A DNA stretch of 64,000 nucleotides, from the NCBI GenBank assembly GCA_002419585.1, contig DIGJ01000024.1:62001-126000 (forward strand), in the 5' to 3' direction. Origin of the DNA: Lachnoclostridium sp. UBA5725. GTDB lineage: Bacteria; Bacillota; Clostridia; Lachnospirales; Lachnospiraceae. This document shows positions 44,556 to 53,949 of the stretch, in pieces. The first letter of the stretch is position 1. Every line of letters starts with the position of its first letter. The translations under genes were made by a program, and so were the position numbers. Below the pieces are notes generated by a model. It had not been told where the DNA came from. It did no database searches and saw only the letters and a program-made list of their open reading frames with translations.

Positions 44556-46037
44556 TTAACCTCTAAATATTTGTACCCAGTAATACTTGTACCCATTTTT
44601 ATCCGTTTCGTCTTTCGCTATGATACAGCCTACGCACATCGTCTTATAATTTACATTTGTCATATTTTTATAATGTCCTGGTGAATTTTTCCACCCTAGC
44701 GTTGCTGCAGCCGCACCATTATACCCAGCTGCAATGTTTTCTCCTCGCCATCCATAATCCAAATTAATATCCCGTAATAAATTAAGGCCCGACTGACCAT
44801 TTGGTCTCGTATGACTAAATAGTTGAATCAGATCCACTGCTCTTGTTTCCGCCATAGAAAGCAATCTCGTATCCCATTTTAATTCATTCAAACCAAGTGA
44901 AACTCTTAACTGATTCACCTGCAAAAATTCTTCATAGGCGGCTGCTTCATCAAAATATCCATATACCGTGGTTGTTTGTCCATCACCAATAGGTATTGTG
45001 TACTCTTTATAATTATATGCTGTGTCTTCTACTACATTATCAGGGATTTCGTTGTTACCATTGTTGTAACTATTTTCTTGCTTACCAGATGTGTTTTCAT
45101 TGGATTCATATTCTGTATCATCATAATACTCTGCGTCTTCGATATCTTCATCGTCCATATCTTCTTCGATATCTTCACTCTCATCGCTTCCATATTCATC
45201 TGTGTTTTTGACAAGATTATTATCTTTATCAAGCTTGTAATACGCCTCTTCATCACCGAAATAAACCATAATATCTTCATCTGATTTGTTTATTATATTA
45301 TTTTTAATCGTATTGCAATTACTACCACCTATCGATAATTCTAAATTGTTTGTTACGATTATACTGCCAAGACTACCATTTATTATAATCTCATTGCCAT
45401 ATGTATCATCAAGATTTTCTTCTTTCTGATTATAAGCTACTTCCTTAACACTTGCACCATCCATTATCGAAATTTTATTAAGATCTCCAGTAACGGTTAA
45501 CTTACTTGTATTACCATATTGTATAAGGTTGCCCTCACTCATATCCTTGATTACAACACTTTTCCATAACGTTTTATTTACGATATCACAATCGCAGTTA
45601 TCTACTGTTAATGAAGCAATGGATTGAAGATTACTCTTTGGTAGCACGATATCATTTTCTGAATTCTTTATAATCAATCGGTTTTCTTCTGATCTATGGT
45701 ATTTATCAATATTCTCTACGGCTTTGCTTGCCTGCGCATTTGTTGTTGCAATAATGTCACAGCGATCAAATTTCCCATTGTTTACTAATGTGGTCTTATT
45801 TTGATATACCACTAAATCCTTATCATAATTCTTTTTATCTATTCGAAAGGTTGTATTCTTCTTAGGTTTGATGACGATCTTATCGACTGTTTTGCTCTTT
45901 AATGCAGTTAGTAGTTGAGCCTGTGTTGTAACTGTTTGCGTCACGCTGGCTGCATATGTTTGTGGCGCATTAAAATGAAATACTGTAACAGCTACTAAGA
46001 GTCCTACCATCGGTTTTTTGAAACTATTTTTTGTCAT
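44556..46037 (-). CDS. Secreted CAP/SCP-domain protein
   Basis: A 493-residue exported protein. A signal peptide (about 1-31) precedes a 250-residue region of beta repeats with NSENDIVLPKSNL and LTVTGDLNKISI, an acidic linker (about 280-320) and a C-terminal CAP domain (about 365-490): LRVSLGLNELKWDTRLLSMAETRAVDLIQLFSHTRPNG, then GENIAAGYNGAAAATLGWKNSPGHYKNM and YWVQIF. This matches bacterial SCP/YkwD proteins. ATG 46037 is chosen because GGGAG is eight bases upstream. Its function is unknown. Confidence 0.85.
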   Translation of the reverse strand: MTKNSFKKPMVGLLVAVTVFHFNAPQTYAASVTQTVTTQAQLLTALKSKTVDKIVIKPKKNTTFRIDKKNYDKDLVVYQNKTTLVNNGKFDRCDIIATTNAQASKAVENIDKYHRSEENRLIIKNSENDIVLPKSNLQSIASLTVDNCDCDIVNKTLWKSVVIKDMSEGNLIQYGNTSKLTVTGDLNKISIMDGASVKEVAYNQKEENLDDTYGNEIIINGSLGSIIVTNNLELSIGGSNCNTIKNNIINKSDEDIMVYFGDEEAYYKLDKDNNLVKNTDEYGSDESEDIEEDMDDEDIEDAEYYDDTEYESNENTSGKQENSYNNGNNEIPDNVVEDTAYNYKEYTIPIGDGQTTTVYGYFDEAAAYEEFLQVNQLRVSLGLNELKWDTRLLSMAETRAVDLIQLFSHTRPNGQSGLNLLRDINLDYGWRGENIAAGYNGAAAATLGWKNSPGHYKNMTNVNYKTMCVGCIIAKDETDKNGYKYYWVQIFRG

Positions 46038-46113
46038 AAATGTATCTCCCATTATCTTTTTATGGCACATGTTACTCTTGCAATTTCGATTTAAAATAAC
46101 ATATATGTTTCAT

Positions 46114-46119
46114 ATTATA
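46114..46119 (-). promoter_or_regulatory. Possible -10 box of the CAP gene promoter
   Basis: TATAAT on the minus strand with extended TG (TGATATAAT). No good -35 box is seen. Confidence 0.4.
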
Positions 46120-46157
46120 TCAGAATGCTTATCCTATCGTCTAGCATTGTAATCGTG

Positions 46158-46203
46158 AAAAAAGGACCTTAGACAAATCAATTTTCTTGTCAAGATCCTT
46201 TTA
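46158..46203 (-). terminator. Terminator of the gdpP-recR operon
   Basis: Minus-strand hairpin AAAGGATCTTGACAA / TTGTCTAAGGTCCTTT with a run of T, directly after the recR stop. Confidence 0.8.
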
Positions 46204-46204
46204 T

Positions 46205-46801
46205 TTATATCTGTGTTCTACCTTCTAACGCACGCAGGAGTGTAATTTCATCAATGTATTCCAAATCACCACCTACTGGTACTCCACTTGCAATTCGGCT
46301 TACTTTAATACCAGTTGGTTTTATTAATTTACTGATGTACATTGCTGTTGTTTCCCCTTCAAGAGTAGAATTGGTCGCAATAATGACTTCTTCCACCTCT
46401 CCTTGCAATCTTGTCATTAATTCTTTGAGGCGAATATCTCCCGGTCCGATTCCAAGCATTGGCGATATCGCTCCATGTAGTACATGATAGACACCTTCAT
46501 ACTTCTGCGTCTTTTCATATGCTGCCAAATCCCTCGGATTTTCTACCACCATAATCTGCTTGTGATTTCTTTTTTCACTTTTGCATATCGGACAAGTCTC
46601 CTGATCCGTTAGCGTACAGCAATCTTTACAATAACGAACATTTTCCTTGGCGCTGACAATCGTTTGCGAGAGTTGTAAAACCTGTTCTTTTGGCATATTT
46701 ATAATATGAAATGCCAGACGCTGTGCTGATTTGTTTCCGATACCAGGAAGCCTTGATAATTCATCTATCAATTTGCTGATTTGTGAACTATAATAATCCA
46801 T
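46205..46801 (-). CDS. recR: Recombination protein RecR
   Basis: A 198-residue RecR, the clamp loader-like protein that helps RecFOR place RecA on gapped DNA. The HhH start LIDELSRLPGIGNKSAQRLAFHI, the zinc finger CKDCCTLTDQETCPIC, and the Toprim domain (MVVENPRDLAAYE, IGPGDIRLKELM, TNSTLEGETTAMYI) are complete. It abuts ybaB with a one-base overlap, the usual dnaX-ybaB-recR order. Confidence 0.97.
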   Translation of the reverse strand: MDYYSSQISKLIDELSRLPGIGNKSAQRLAFHIINMPKEQVLQLSQTIVSAKENVRYCKDCCTLTDQETCPICKSEKRNHKQIMVVENPRDLAAYEKTQKYEGVYHVLHGAISPMLGIGPGDIRLKELMTRLQGEVEEVIIATNSTLEGETTAMYISKLIKPTGIKVSRIASGVPVGGDLEYIDEITLLRALEGRTQI

Positions 46802-47163
46802 TAGAACGGAAATCCTCCACCGAGTCCACCACCGAGTCCGCCTGTTATAGCGCCCATTACTTCGGAAGAAGCTTCTTCCATCTTACGAAGTGCTTCATTG
46901 GTTGCTGCAACAATCAAATCTTCTAGCATTTCAATATCTTCTGGATCTACTACTTCCTCGGTAAGTTTTACGGATAACACTTCTTTTTTACCAGATACAA
47001 CAACGGTTACAGCACCGCCACCAGCAGTTGCCTCATATTTTTGTTCCTCTAATTCTTTTGTCTTTTCTTCCATTTGTTTTTGCATTCTTTGCGCCTGTTT
47101 CATTAAGTTACTCATATTACCAGGCATAGCACCGCCTCCTGGAAATCCTCCACGTTTTGCCAT
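46801..47163 (-). CDS. ybaB: YbaB/EbfC-family nucleoid-associated protein
   Basis: A 120-residue DNA-binding protein. MSNLMKQAQRMQKQMEEKTKEL starts the long helix, followed by EATAGGGAVTVVVSGKKEVLSVKL and DLIVAATNEALRKM; glycine-rich ends are visible. It lies between dnaX and recR, the conserved order. Confidence 0.95.
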   Translation of the reverse strand: MAKRGGFPGGGAMPGNMSNLMKQAQRMQKQMEEKTKELEEQKYEATAGGGAVTVVVSGKKEVLSVKLTEEVVDPEDIEMLEDLIVAATNEALRKMEEASSEVMGAITGGLGGGLGGGFPF

Positions 47164-47180
47164 TGTTTTATTCTCCTTTT

Positions 47181-48746
47181 CTAATCTTCATATTCAATTT
47201 TCATATTTATTATCTTGGTCAAATCCACAAAGTTGTCGACCGACTCATGACCTTCATTGATATACTGAACTTTTACAATGATTTCTTTTTTTATTTTATC
47301 TTTGATTACTTCTTGTATTTCCTTGATATGTTCCTCTGTGCCAACATACGTTTTTTCCAATTCATCTGTAAATAAAAGTAGCAAGGTATTTCCTTCACCC
47401 ACACTCGGCCGCACACTTGTCATCATAGAACGTACCGCCGACGAAAGCATTCCTACAATAAAATGCCAGTTTTTTGCAACCTGTTTTAAATCTTCTGGTA
47501 TTGCATCTGGATAAATCACAGGTGCTTCTTCCTTCTTTTCAGTTTTTTCAGGCAGTTCCGTTGCCGAAGTAGAAACTTCTTTTACAACAACACCCTCCTC
47601 TACCTTTTTTTCCAGCTGTCGAATGCGATCAAGCACGGAATCCAGATTTGTTTCCATGGCAGGTTTGCATAGTTTAATTAGTGCAACCTCAACCAGAACC
47701 CGCTTTTGACTCGCATACTTTAGCTGATTTGAAAGCTCGGATAAAACGCGGATGTATCGCATTATGGTATCGGCATCCAAAAGCGTTGCTTCCTGCTTTA
47801 GGATTGCTTGCTGCTCAGTAGATACATCAATAATATCAAGCGCCTGATCGGAGGTCTTTACCAACAAAAGATTTCTTAAATACCAGGTGAAATCTGTCAC
47901 AAACTGTGTCAGCTCCCTTCCTGCTATGACAAGTTCTTCTAATAGTTCGATTGCCGACACCACTTCATTTCGTATAATATGGCGGTACATCCTGCTAAAC
48001 ACTTCAATATCAACAGCACCCAACACTTCCAGCACCTTATCGTAAGTCAGCGTCTCTCCAAGATAAAAGGCGATGCATTGGTCTAGAAGACTCAGTCCAT
48101 CACGCATCGACCCATCTGCTGCCTTTGCAACAAAACGAACCGCCTTATCCTCTGCCTCGATTCCTTCTTTTTTCAAAAGCTCATGCAATCGGTCCGCGAT
48201 AACATCAATCGTAATGCGCTTAAAATCATATCTTTGGCACCTAGATAAAATCGTAATCGGAATCTTATGCGCTTCTGTTGTTGCCAATATAAAAATAACA
48301 TAGGACGGTGGTTCCTCCAGTGTTTTTAAAAGTGCATTAAATGCTCCTGTTGAAAGCATATGAACCTCATCTATAATATAAACCTTGTACTTACCTTCCG
48401 TTGGAGAATACTGCACCTCATCCACAATTTCACGAATATTATCGACACCGTTATTTGACGCTGCATCGATTTCAATGACATTCATGGAAGTTTGTGTATT
48501 GATTGCTTTGCACATCGCACATTCATTGCAAGGACTACCATCTACTGGATGTTCACAGTTCACTGCTTTGGCGAGTATTTTTGCAATCGTTGTCTTTCCA
48601 GTACCTCTCGTACCACAGAAAAGATAAGCATGTCCGATGCGATCTGCCTTAATCTGATTTGTCAGGGTTGTCACAATATGATCCTGACCTTTAACATCCT
48701 CAAACTCCTTCGGACGAAACTTTCGATATAACGCCATATATGACAT
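47181..48746 (-). CDS. dnaX: DNA polymerase III subunits gamma/tau
   Basis: A 521-residue clamp-loader ATPase. Walker A is GTRGTGKTT (about residues 45-53), the zinc module CPVDG...CNECAMCKAIN follows, then DEVHMLSTGAFNALLKTLEEPP and the sensor SRCQRYDF. The C-terminal third (tau) is short and acid-rich. AGGAAGAGATC precedes the ATG. It starts 14 bases after dnaB ends, and ybaB follows 17 bases later. Confidence 0.97.
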   Translation of the reverse strand: MSYMALYRKFRPKEFEDVKGQDHIVTTLTNQIKADRIGHAYLFCGTRGTGKTTIAKILAKAVNCEHPVDGSPCNECAMCKAINTQTSMNVIEIDAASNNGVDNIREIVDEVQYSPTEGKYKVYIIDEVHMLSTGAFNALLKTLEEPPSYVIFILATTEAHKIPITILSRCQRYDFKRITIDVIADRLHELLKKEGIEAEDKAVRFVAKAADGSMRDGLSLLDQCIAFYLGETLTYDKVLEVLGAVDIEVFSRMYRHIIRNEVVSAIELLEELVIAGRELTQFVTDFTWYLRNLLLVKTSDQALDIIDVSTEQQAILKQEATLLDADTIMRYIRVLSELSNQLKYASQKRVLVEVALIKLCKPAMETNLDSVLDRIRQLEKKVEEGVVVKEVSTSATELPEKTEKKEEAPVIYPDAIPEDLKQVAKNWHFIVGMLSSAVRSMMTSVRPSVGEGNTLLLLFTDELEKTYVGTEEHIKEIQEVIKDKIKKEIIVKVQYINEGHESVDNFVDLTKIINMKIEYED

Positions 48747-48760
48747 AGGATCTCTTCCTT

Positions 48761-50110
48761 TTAATCATTATTATTGTTGTAGGTCTTCTCTAAATTTACG
48801 AACTTTGTAAATTGAGACTGCCAACCAAGTTTTATCGTTCCTGTCGGACCATTTCTTTGTTTTCCGATAATAATCTCTGCAACTCCTGGTTCTTCCGTGT
48901 CATGATTATAGTAATCATCACGGTAAATAAACATAACCACATCGGCATCCTGCTCGATGGCTCCAGATTCACGAAGGTCTGACAACATTGGTCTCTTATC
49001 TGGCCTTTGTTCTACTGCACGGCTTAACTGAGACAGGGCAACAATTGGAGCATTAATTTCTCGGGCGAGTCCTTTTAGTGCACGAGAAATATCAGAAACC
49101 TCTTGTTGTCTGGATTCTGTTTTCTTACTACCAGACATCAACTGCAAATAGTCAATTATGACAAGACCAAGACCATGCTCAAGCTTCATTTTTCTACATT
49201 TGGAACGAAGTTCCGTGATCGAGATACCTGGAGTATCATCAATGATAAGTTTTGAATTACCAACGACCTTGACACTTTCCACTAATTTTATCCAGTCCTC
49301 ATCTTTTAATTCACCGGTTCGTATTCCCTGTGAATCAACTTTGGAATTCATCGCCAGAATACGCTTTACCAACTGTTCTTTTGACATTTCGAGACTGAAT
49401 ATGGCGGTCGCTACATTTGATTTAATTGCAGCGAATTCTGCAATATTTAATACAAAAGCAGTCTTACCCATAGATGGTCTGGCTGCGATTAATATCATAT
49501 CCGAAGGCTGTAACCCTGCGGTCTTATAGTCTAAATCATAAAATCCGGTAGAGACTCCCGTAACACTACCTTTATTCTTTGCAGCTGCTTCAATGCTTTC
49601 AAGAGAGCGAAGCACGACTTCTTTGATGCTAACGAATTGATCCGTTGTTTTGTTTTGTACGACATCAAATACCTGTTTTTCGGTATCTTCTAAAATAACT
49701 TCAAGCGGCTCTTTATTCATATAACATTCATTTGCAATTCCTTCGGTCACCTTTATCAAGCGACGAAGCACTGCTTTTTCTTTTACAATATTTGCATAAT
49801 ACTTTGCATTGGCAGATGTCGGCACTGCGGTTATCAAATCTCGTATAAATTCGATACTGCAAAGTTCCGGTGGAACTTCTTTTTCTTTTAATTTGTTTTG
49901 AAGCGTCACCAAATCAACCGGTTTGCCTTCTTCATATAGCTCCACCATGGCATCAAAAAGAACACCATACTGATGTTGATAAAAGTCTTCCGATATTAAT
50001 ATTTCAGAAGCTGTCGTAATCGCATCTCGGTCCATTATCATAGAACCAATCACCGATTGTTCTGCTTCCGCACTATGCGGTAAAATCTTTTTAATTAACG
50101 CCTCGTCCAT
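48761..50110 (-). CDS. dnaB: Replicative DNA helicase DnaB
   Basis: A 449-residue hexameric helicase. The N-terminal domain starts PHSAEAEQSVIGSMIMD; the RecA-like C-terminal domain has Walker A ARPSMGKTAF, the Walker B LVIIDYLQLM, the arginine-containing QQEVSDISRALKGLA and RPDKRPMLSDLRESGAIEQDADVV. AAGGAG precedes the ATG. It is 12 bases after rplI. Confidence 0.97.
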   Translation of the reverse strand: MDEALIKKILPHSAEAEQSVIGSMIMDRDAITTASEILISEDFYQHQYGVLFDAMVELYEEGKPVDLVTLQNKLKEKEVPPELCSIEFIRDLITAVPTSANAKYYANIVKEKAVLRRLIKVTEGIANECYMNKEPLEVILEDTEKQVFDVVQNKTTDQFVSIKEVVLRSLESIEAAAKNKGSVTGVSTGFYDLDYKTAGLQPSDMILIAARPSMGKTAFVLNIAEFAAIKSNVATAIFSLEMSKEQLVKRILAMNSKVDSQGIRTGELKDEDWIKLVESVKVVGNSKLIIDDTPGISITELRSKCRKMKLEHGLGLVIIDYLQLMSGSKKTESRQQEVSDISRALKGLAREINAPIVALSQLSRAVEQRPDKRPMLSDLRESGAIEQDADVVMFIYRDDYYNHDTEEPGVAEIIIGKQRNGPTGTIKLGWQSQFTKFVNLEKTYNNNND

Positions 50111-50122
50111 GATTGCTCCTTG

Positions 50123-50569
50123 CTACTGTTCTGTTACATGCACTTTTAATTCTGCCGTAACTTTTGGGTGTATTTTAATTGGAATCGTAAAGATTCCTGC
50201 ACTTTTGATTGGGTCGGAAAGTTGCATTTTCTTCTTGTCAATATCGTAGCCTAGCTGATCTTTGGCTGCCTGTGCAATTTCTTTTGTGGATACAGAGCCA
50301 AAACTTCTTCCATCTTTTCCAGCTTTAATAAAAAGCTCTACCTTCTTCGTTGCAATCTGTGCTGCAAACGCTTTTGCCTCATCCAATTTTTCCTGTGCTA
50401 ATCGATCATCGTTTGCTTTTTTTAACTTTAAATCATTTAAATTTTTAGGGGTTGCTTCTATACCAAGCTTCTTTGGCAAAACAAAGTTCCTTGCATATCC
50501 ATCATTGATGGTTACCTTATCCCCTTTTTTCCCGAGTGTTTTTACGTCTTCTAATAATATAACTTCCAT
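50123..50569 (-). CDS. rplI: Ribosomal protein L9
   Basis: A 148-residue L9 of the 50S stalk base region. The N-terminal domain MEVILLEDVKTLGKKGDKVTI...YARNFVLPKKLG, the connecting helix (about 45-75), and the C-terminal domain with GRSFGSVSTKEIA are complete. It overlaps gdpP by one base. Confidence 0.97.
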   Translation of the reverse strand: MEVILLEDVKTLGKKGDKVTINDGYARNFVLPKKLGIEATPKNLNDLKLKKANDDRLAQEKLDEAKAFAAQIATKKVELFIKAGKDGRSFGSVSTKEIAQAAKDQLGYDIDKKKMQLSDPIKSAGIFTIPIKIHPKVTAELKVHVTEQ

Positions 50570-52629
50570 TATAATTCTCCTTCCAATTTCATTTTATCTA
50601 ACAAATCATGAACAATTGTCTTTGCTTCTTCGATTGTCTTGTCCTCTAGCTGTGCTCCTGCAACACTCATATGCCCACCGCCACCAAGCTTTTCCATAAC
50701 AATTTGAACATTTAATTCATCAATGGATCTTGCACTGATATAAATTTTATTATTAAACTTGGTTAGGACAAAGGAGGCTTTTACCCCCTGAATATCCAGA
50801 AGTTCGTTTGCTACCTGAGCTCCAAGAATCGTTGGACTGTCTACTCCCTCTGCATTACATACCGTAATTGCATAGGAATCCAAATAAATTTCTGTGTGCT
50901 GAATCGCTTCTGCACGTACCATATATACTTGCATATCACTACGGAACCCTTTACGGATTCTGGTTACATCCGCACCGTGTCTTCGTAAATACGCCGCCGC
51001 TTCGAAAGTACGAACGCCCGTCTTCGTAAGGAAATTATCCGTATCAATCATGATTCCCGAATACATTGCATCCGCTTCTGCCTGCTTTAGTTTGAGCCCT
51101 TCCCCAATATACTGAAGAATCTCTGCTACCATTTCACAAGCTGAGGAGGCATACGGCTCAATATAAGATAGAACTGCATTATGAATTGCTTCGTCCGTTC
51201 TTCTGTGATGATCTAAGATAACTACGGTATTGGTCAAATCAATCAGTTCTTTGCACTCCGTATAGCTTGGCCGGTTTACATCCACAATTACTAAAAGTGT
51301 ATTCGGATTTACTATGGTCTGCGCTGTCTTTCCGGTAATTATCATATCTTCTTCATATTCTGGATTATTGATAAATCGTTCCATAATCGGACGTACGGAA
51401 GTTGTGACATCATTAATAACGATATGCGCTTTCTTGTTTAGTGTCTTTGCAATCCGATATACACCAACGGCAGCTCCGAACGAATCCACATCGGCTAAGG
51501 CATGTCCCATAATTACAACGTCTTCTTTTGCTTCGACGAGTTCTTTTAGCGCGTGCGCCTTAACCCTTGCTTTTACTCTTGTATTTTTTTCAACCTGAAC
51601 GCTTTTTCCACCATAATATACAATCTTTTCGCCTTCTTTAATGATTGCCTGGTCACCGCCACGTCCAAGCGCCAAATCAATAGCTGCACGTGCGTACTCG
51701 TATCCCAAAAGGTATGACTTTTCATGTATTCCAAGTCCAATACTGATGGTAACAGACATATCATTCCCTATATTAACCGTTCGCACTTCTTCTAAAATAG
51801 AAAACTTATTGCTTTGCAACTCCGCCAGGAATTTTTGTTGGAATACAACGATGTACTTATCTTTTTCTAACTTTTTAATAATTGCATCAATACCTTGCAT
51901 ATACTTATTAATCTTTCGATCAACCAGGGCAACCAAAAGAGAACGTCTTACTTCATCGATGGTTTCCAGTGCTTCTTCATAATTATCAATATAAAGAAGT
52001 CCAACAATTAAACGTTGATCCTTATTTTGTTTAATATACTCTGTAATTTCCGTTTCATCATAAAGGTATATATTGATCAGTGTATTGTAATTGCCAAATT
52101 GTTCAAGCTCTTTTCCAAGTCCCTTCGAACTGGTTAACGTCATCTCGTCCAACTCAATCCGTCTCATAACAATCTTATAATTACGATCGTCAATCACTGC
52201 ATGCAATTCTTCATCCATTTCCTTTGTTTTTGGCAAATACTCATCCGTTATATCCGGAATAACATTACAGATACTTTTTCTTGCTTCTTTTTCATCGGAT
52301 ATAATACCTATAAACTCATCGTTTCCCCACAAAAGACGACCATTTTTATCTAGGACTGCATATGGCAAAACCATTTCCCGAAGCAACTGCTTTTGTACTT
52401 TGCCATAGTTTGCAGCATAATTAAGAATTTCCCGTTCCAATGCATAACGATTTGATGCATATAAAAGAAGAGCAATCACTACATAAAGACCAACATAAGC
52501 CATCATGTATAATCCAGCTTTTTTATCGATCAATGCAATACTTATATTCATCAACACCAAAATTGGCGTCAACATAATTGGCCAGCGAAGATAAGTTTTT
52601 AACGAACCCAAATTTTTATCTTTCTTCAT
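50569..52629 (-). CDS. gdpP: Cyclic-di-AMP phosphodiesterase GdpP
   Basis: A 686-residue membrane enzyme. Two helices (about 15-60), a PAS domain (85-150), a degenerate GGDEF domain (180-310, no GGDEF motif), and a DHH/DHHA1 domain (about 335-665) are recognised: MGHALADVDSFGAAVG, VDVNRPSY, LDHHRRTDEAI, SGIMIDTDNF, and GGGGHMSVAGAQ. It hydrolyses cyclic di-AMP and affects wall stress and potassium balance in Firmicutes. It opens the operon to recR and has GGAGAG before ATG. Confidence 0.95.
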   Translation of the reverse strand: MKKDKNLGSLKTYLRWPIMLTPILVLMNISIALIDKKAGLYMMAYVGLYVVIALLLYASNRYALEREILNYAANYGKVQKQLLREMVLPYAVLDKNGRLLWGNDEFIGIISDEKEARKSICNVIPDITDEYLPKTKEMDEELHAVIDDRNYKIVMRRIELDEMTLTSSKGLGKELEQFGNYNTLINIYLYDETEITEYIKQNKDQRLIVGLLYIDNYEEALETIDEVRRSLLVALVDRKINKYMQGIDAIIKKLEKDKYIVVFQQKFLAELQSNKFSILEEVRTVNIGNDMSVTISIGLGIHEKSYLLGYEYARAAIDLALGRGGDQAIIKEGEKIVYYGGKSVQVEKNTRVKARVKAHALKELVEAKEDVVIMGHALADVDSFGAAVGVYRIAKTLNKKAHIVINDVTTSVRPIMERFINNPEYEEDMIITGKTAQTIVNPNTLLVIVDVNRPSYTECKELIDLTNTVVILDHHRRTDEAIHNAVLSYIEPYASSACEMVAEILQYIGEGLKLKQAEADAMYSGIMIDTDNFLTKTGVRTFEAAAYLRRHGADVTRIRKGFRSDMQVYMVRAEAIQHTEIYLDSYAITVCNAEGVDSPTILGAQVANELLDIQGVKASFVLTKFNNKIYISARSIDELNVQIVMEKLGGGGHMSVAGAQLEDKTIEEAKTIVHDLLDKMKLEGEL

Positions 52630-52669
52630 ATATACTCTCCAGTCTCATAACATAAAGGTACAGAGTAGA

Positions 52670-53872
52670 TTATACCATTGATTTTCCAAGAATTAAAGAC
52701 CTTTTTGATAAAAGCAGACCTGCACACATCGTTGCTAGCAAAAATGAAATACCTCCAAAAACCATTGGAAGAATTGGATCTAGCGAATAAAAAGCACCGG
52801 CAGCCAATGCACCAAAAATACCCCCAAGTGATTTTATTCCATTATAAAATCCCATAACAATACTGCTATCCTTAGCTGCAGCCTCTGTTGAGACGATTTC
52901 CTGCGTAATAGGGATAATCAATGCATTGATTACAAAAAAAAGAATGCTAAGACCAATAAAAGCGGTTTGATTTTTCGTAAACGCTACCGCAAATATGATA
53001 GATGTACATATTAAAAGGACGCATATTGTTGATTTGGCAATATTGGTGCGTTTCATAATCCAGATGCAAATGGTGGCATTCGCAAGCAGTGAAGCAATTC
53101 CGATTACCGCTTTAATCGTCCCATTGTAACCGGAGGTCAATCCAAATATATCTTTAATATAGTAATTGAAACACTGTTCAAAAGCAGTAAATCCAAGAAA
53201 AGATAGTCCACAGACTAAAAAAATCAAAGTAAACCGCTTGTTCAGAAAGCGCTTTGCCTCAAAAAAAGCAGCAAATGGATTGGCCGTCATAATTTGTTGA
53301 CGAAAAGATGGTTTACATTCTTTTTTTCCATCTTCTTCACATACGATCCAAAATAGAATTCCACTCAATATCAGGAAGCCCGCTTGCAATAAAAAGACTA
53401 GCATAATAGAGCGTTCACCAAGCGTACCACCAATAAAGTAACCAAATGCACTTGCCACACTGCTTAGTGCTGCAAGTATTGCAAGATTACGTCCTTTTTC
53501 TTCCTCCATCGATATATGTACCAGATAGGTAAGGAAACTAACAAATATACCACCTGTAAAAACTCCCGAAAACACACGTGCACATAAAATTGTACTTTCC
53601 GTTTTCGATATTGCGAATAAAAGCTGCCCAATGGAATAACCAAAGCAACAAAGTGCTATCGTATTTTTGCTATTGCGATATTCATTTCGTTTTCCCCAAA
53701 ATGGAGAAAATAAAAAATTGCTAAACATCATCGCAGCATAAGCAGCACCAAACATATAGTCCTTTAAGTTTAAATTTTTAATGATTGTAGGTGTAATCGG
53801 ATGTGCCAGGTTTGCAGCTATATTAAGAATTACCACTGCAATAAAAAATAATATCATTCGTGTCTTTTTCAT
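52670..53872 (-). CDS. Major facilitator superfamily transporter
   Basis: A 400-residue, 12-helix MFS transporter. Helix 1 begins at MILFFIAVVILNIAANLAHP; the motif A-like sequence SPFWGKRNEYRNSKN lies between helices 2 and 3. The sequence resembles multidrug-efflux MFS of the Bmr/TetA group. AAAGGATG lies upstream of ATG. Its substrate is unknown. It ends 40 bases before gdpP. Confidence 0.85.
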   Translation of the reverse strand: MKKTRMILFFIAVVILNIAANLAHPITPTIIKNLNLKDYMFGAAYAAMMFSNFLFSPFWGKRNEYRNSKNTIALCCFGYSIGQLLFAISKTESTILCARVFSGVFTGGIFVSFLTYLVHISMEEEKGRNLAILAALSSVASAFGYFIGGTLGERSIMLVFLLQAGFLILSGILFWIVCEEDGKKECKPSFRQQIMTANPFAAFFEAKRFLNKRFTLIFLVCGLSFLGFTAFEQCFNYYIKDIFGLTSGYNGTIKAVIGIASLLANATICIWIMKRTNIAKSTICVLLICTSIIFAVAFTKNQTAFIGLSILFFVINALIIPITQEIVSTEAAAKDSSIVMGFYNGIKSLGGIFGALAAGAFYSLDPILPMVFGGISFLLATMCAGLLLSKRSLILGKSMV

Positions 53873-53949
53873 TTCTTCATCCTTTATGCATTCGTCAATA
53901 TCTCGATTCTATGTGCCATTATAACGTGAATCTTTGAATTCAGCAATCG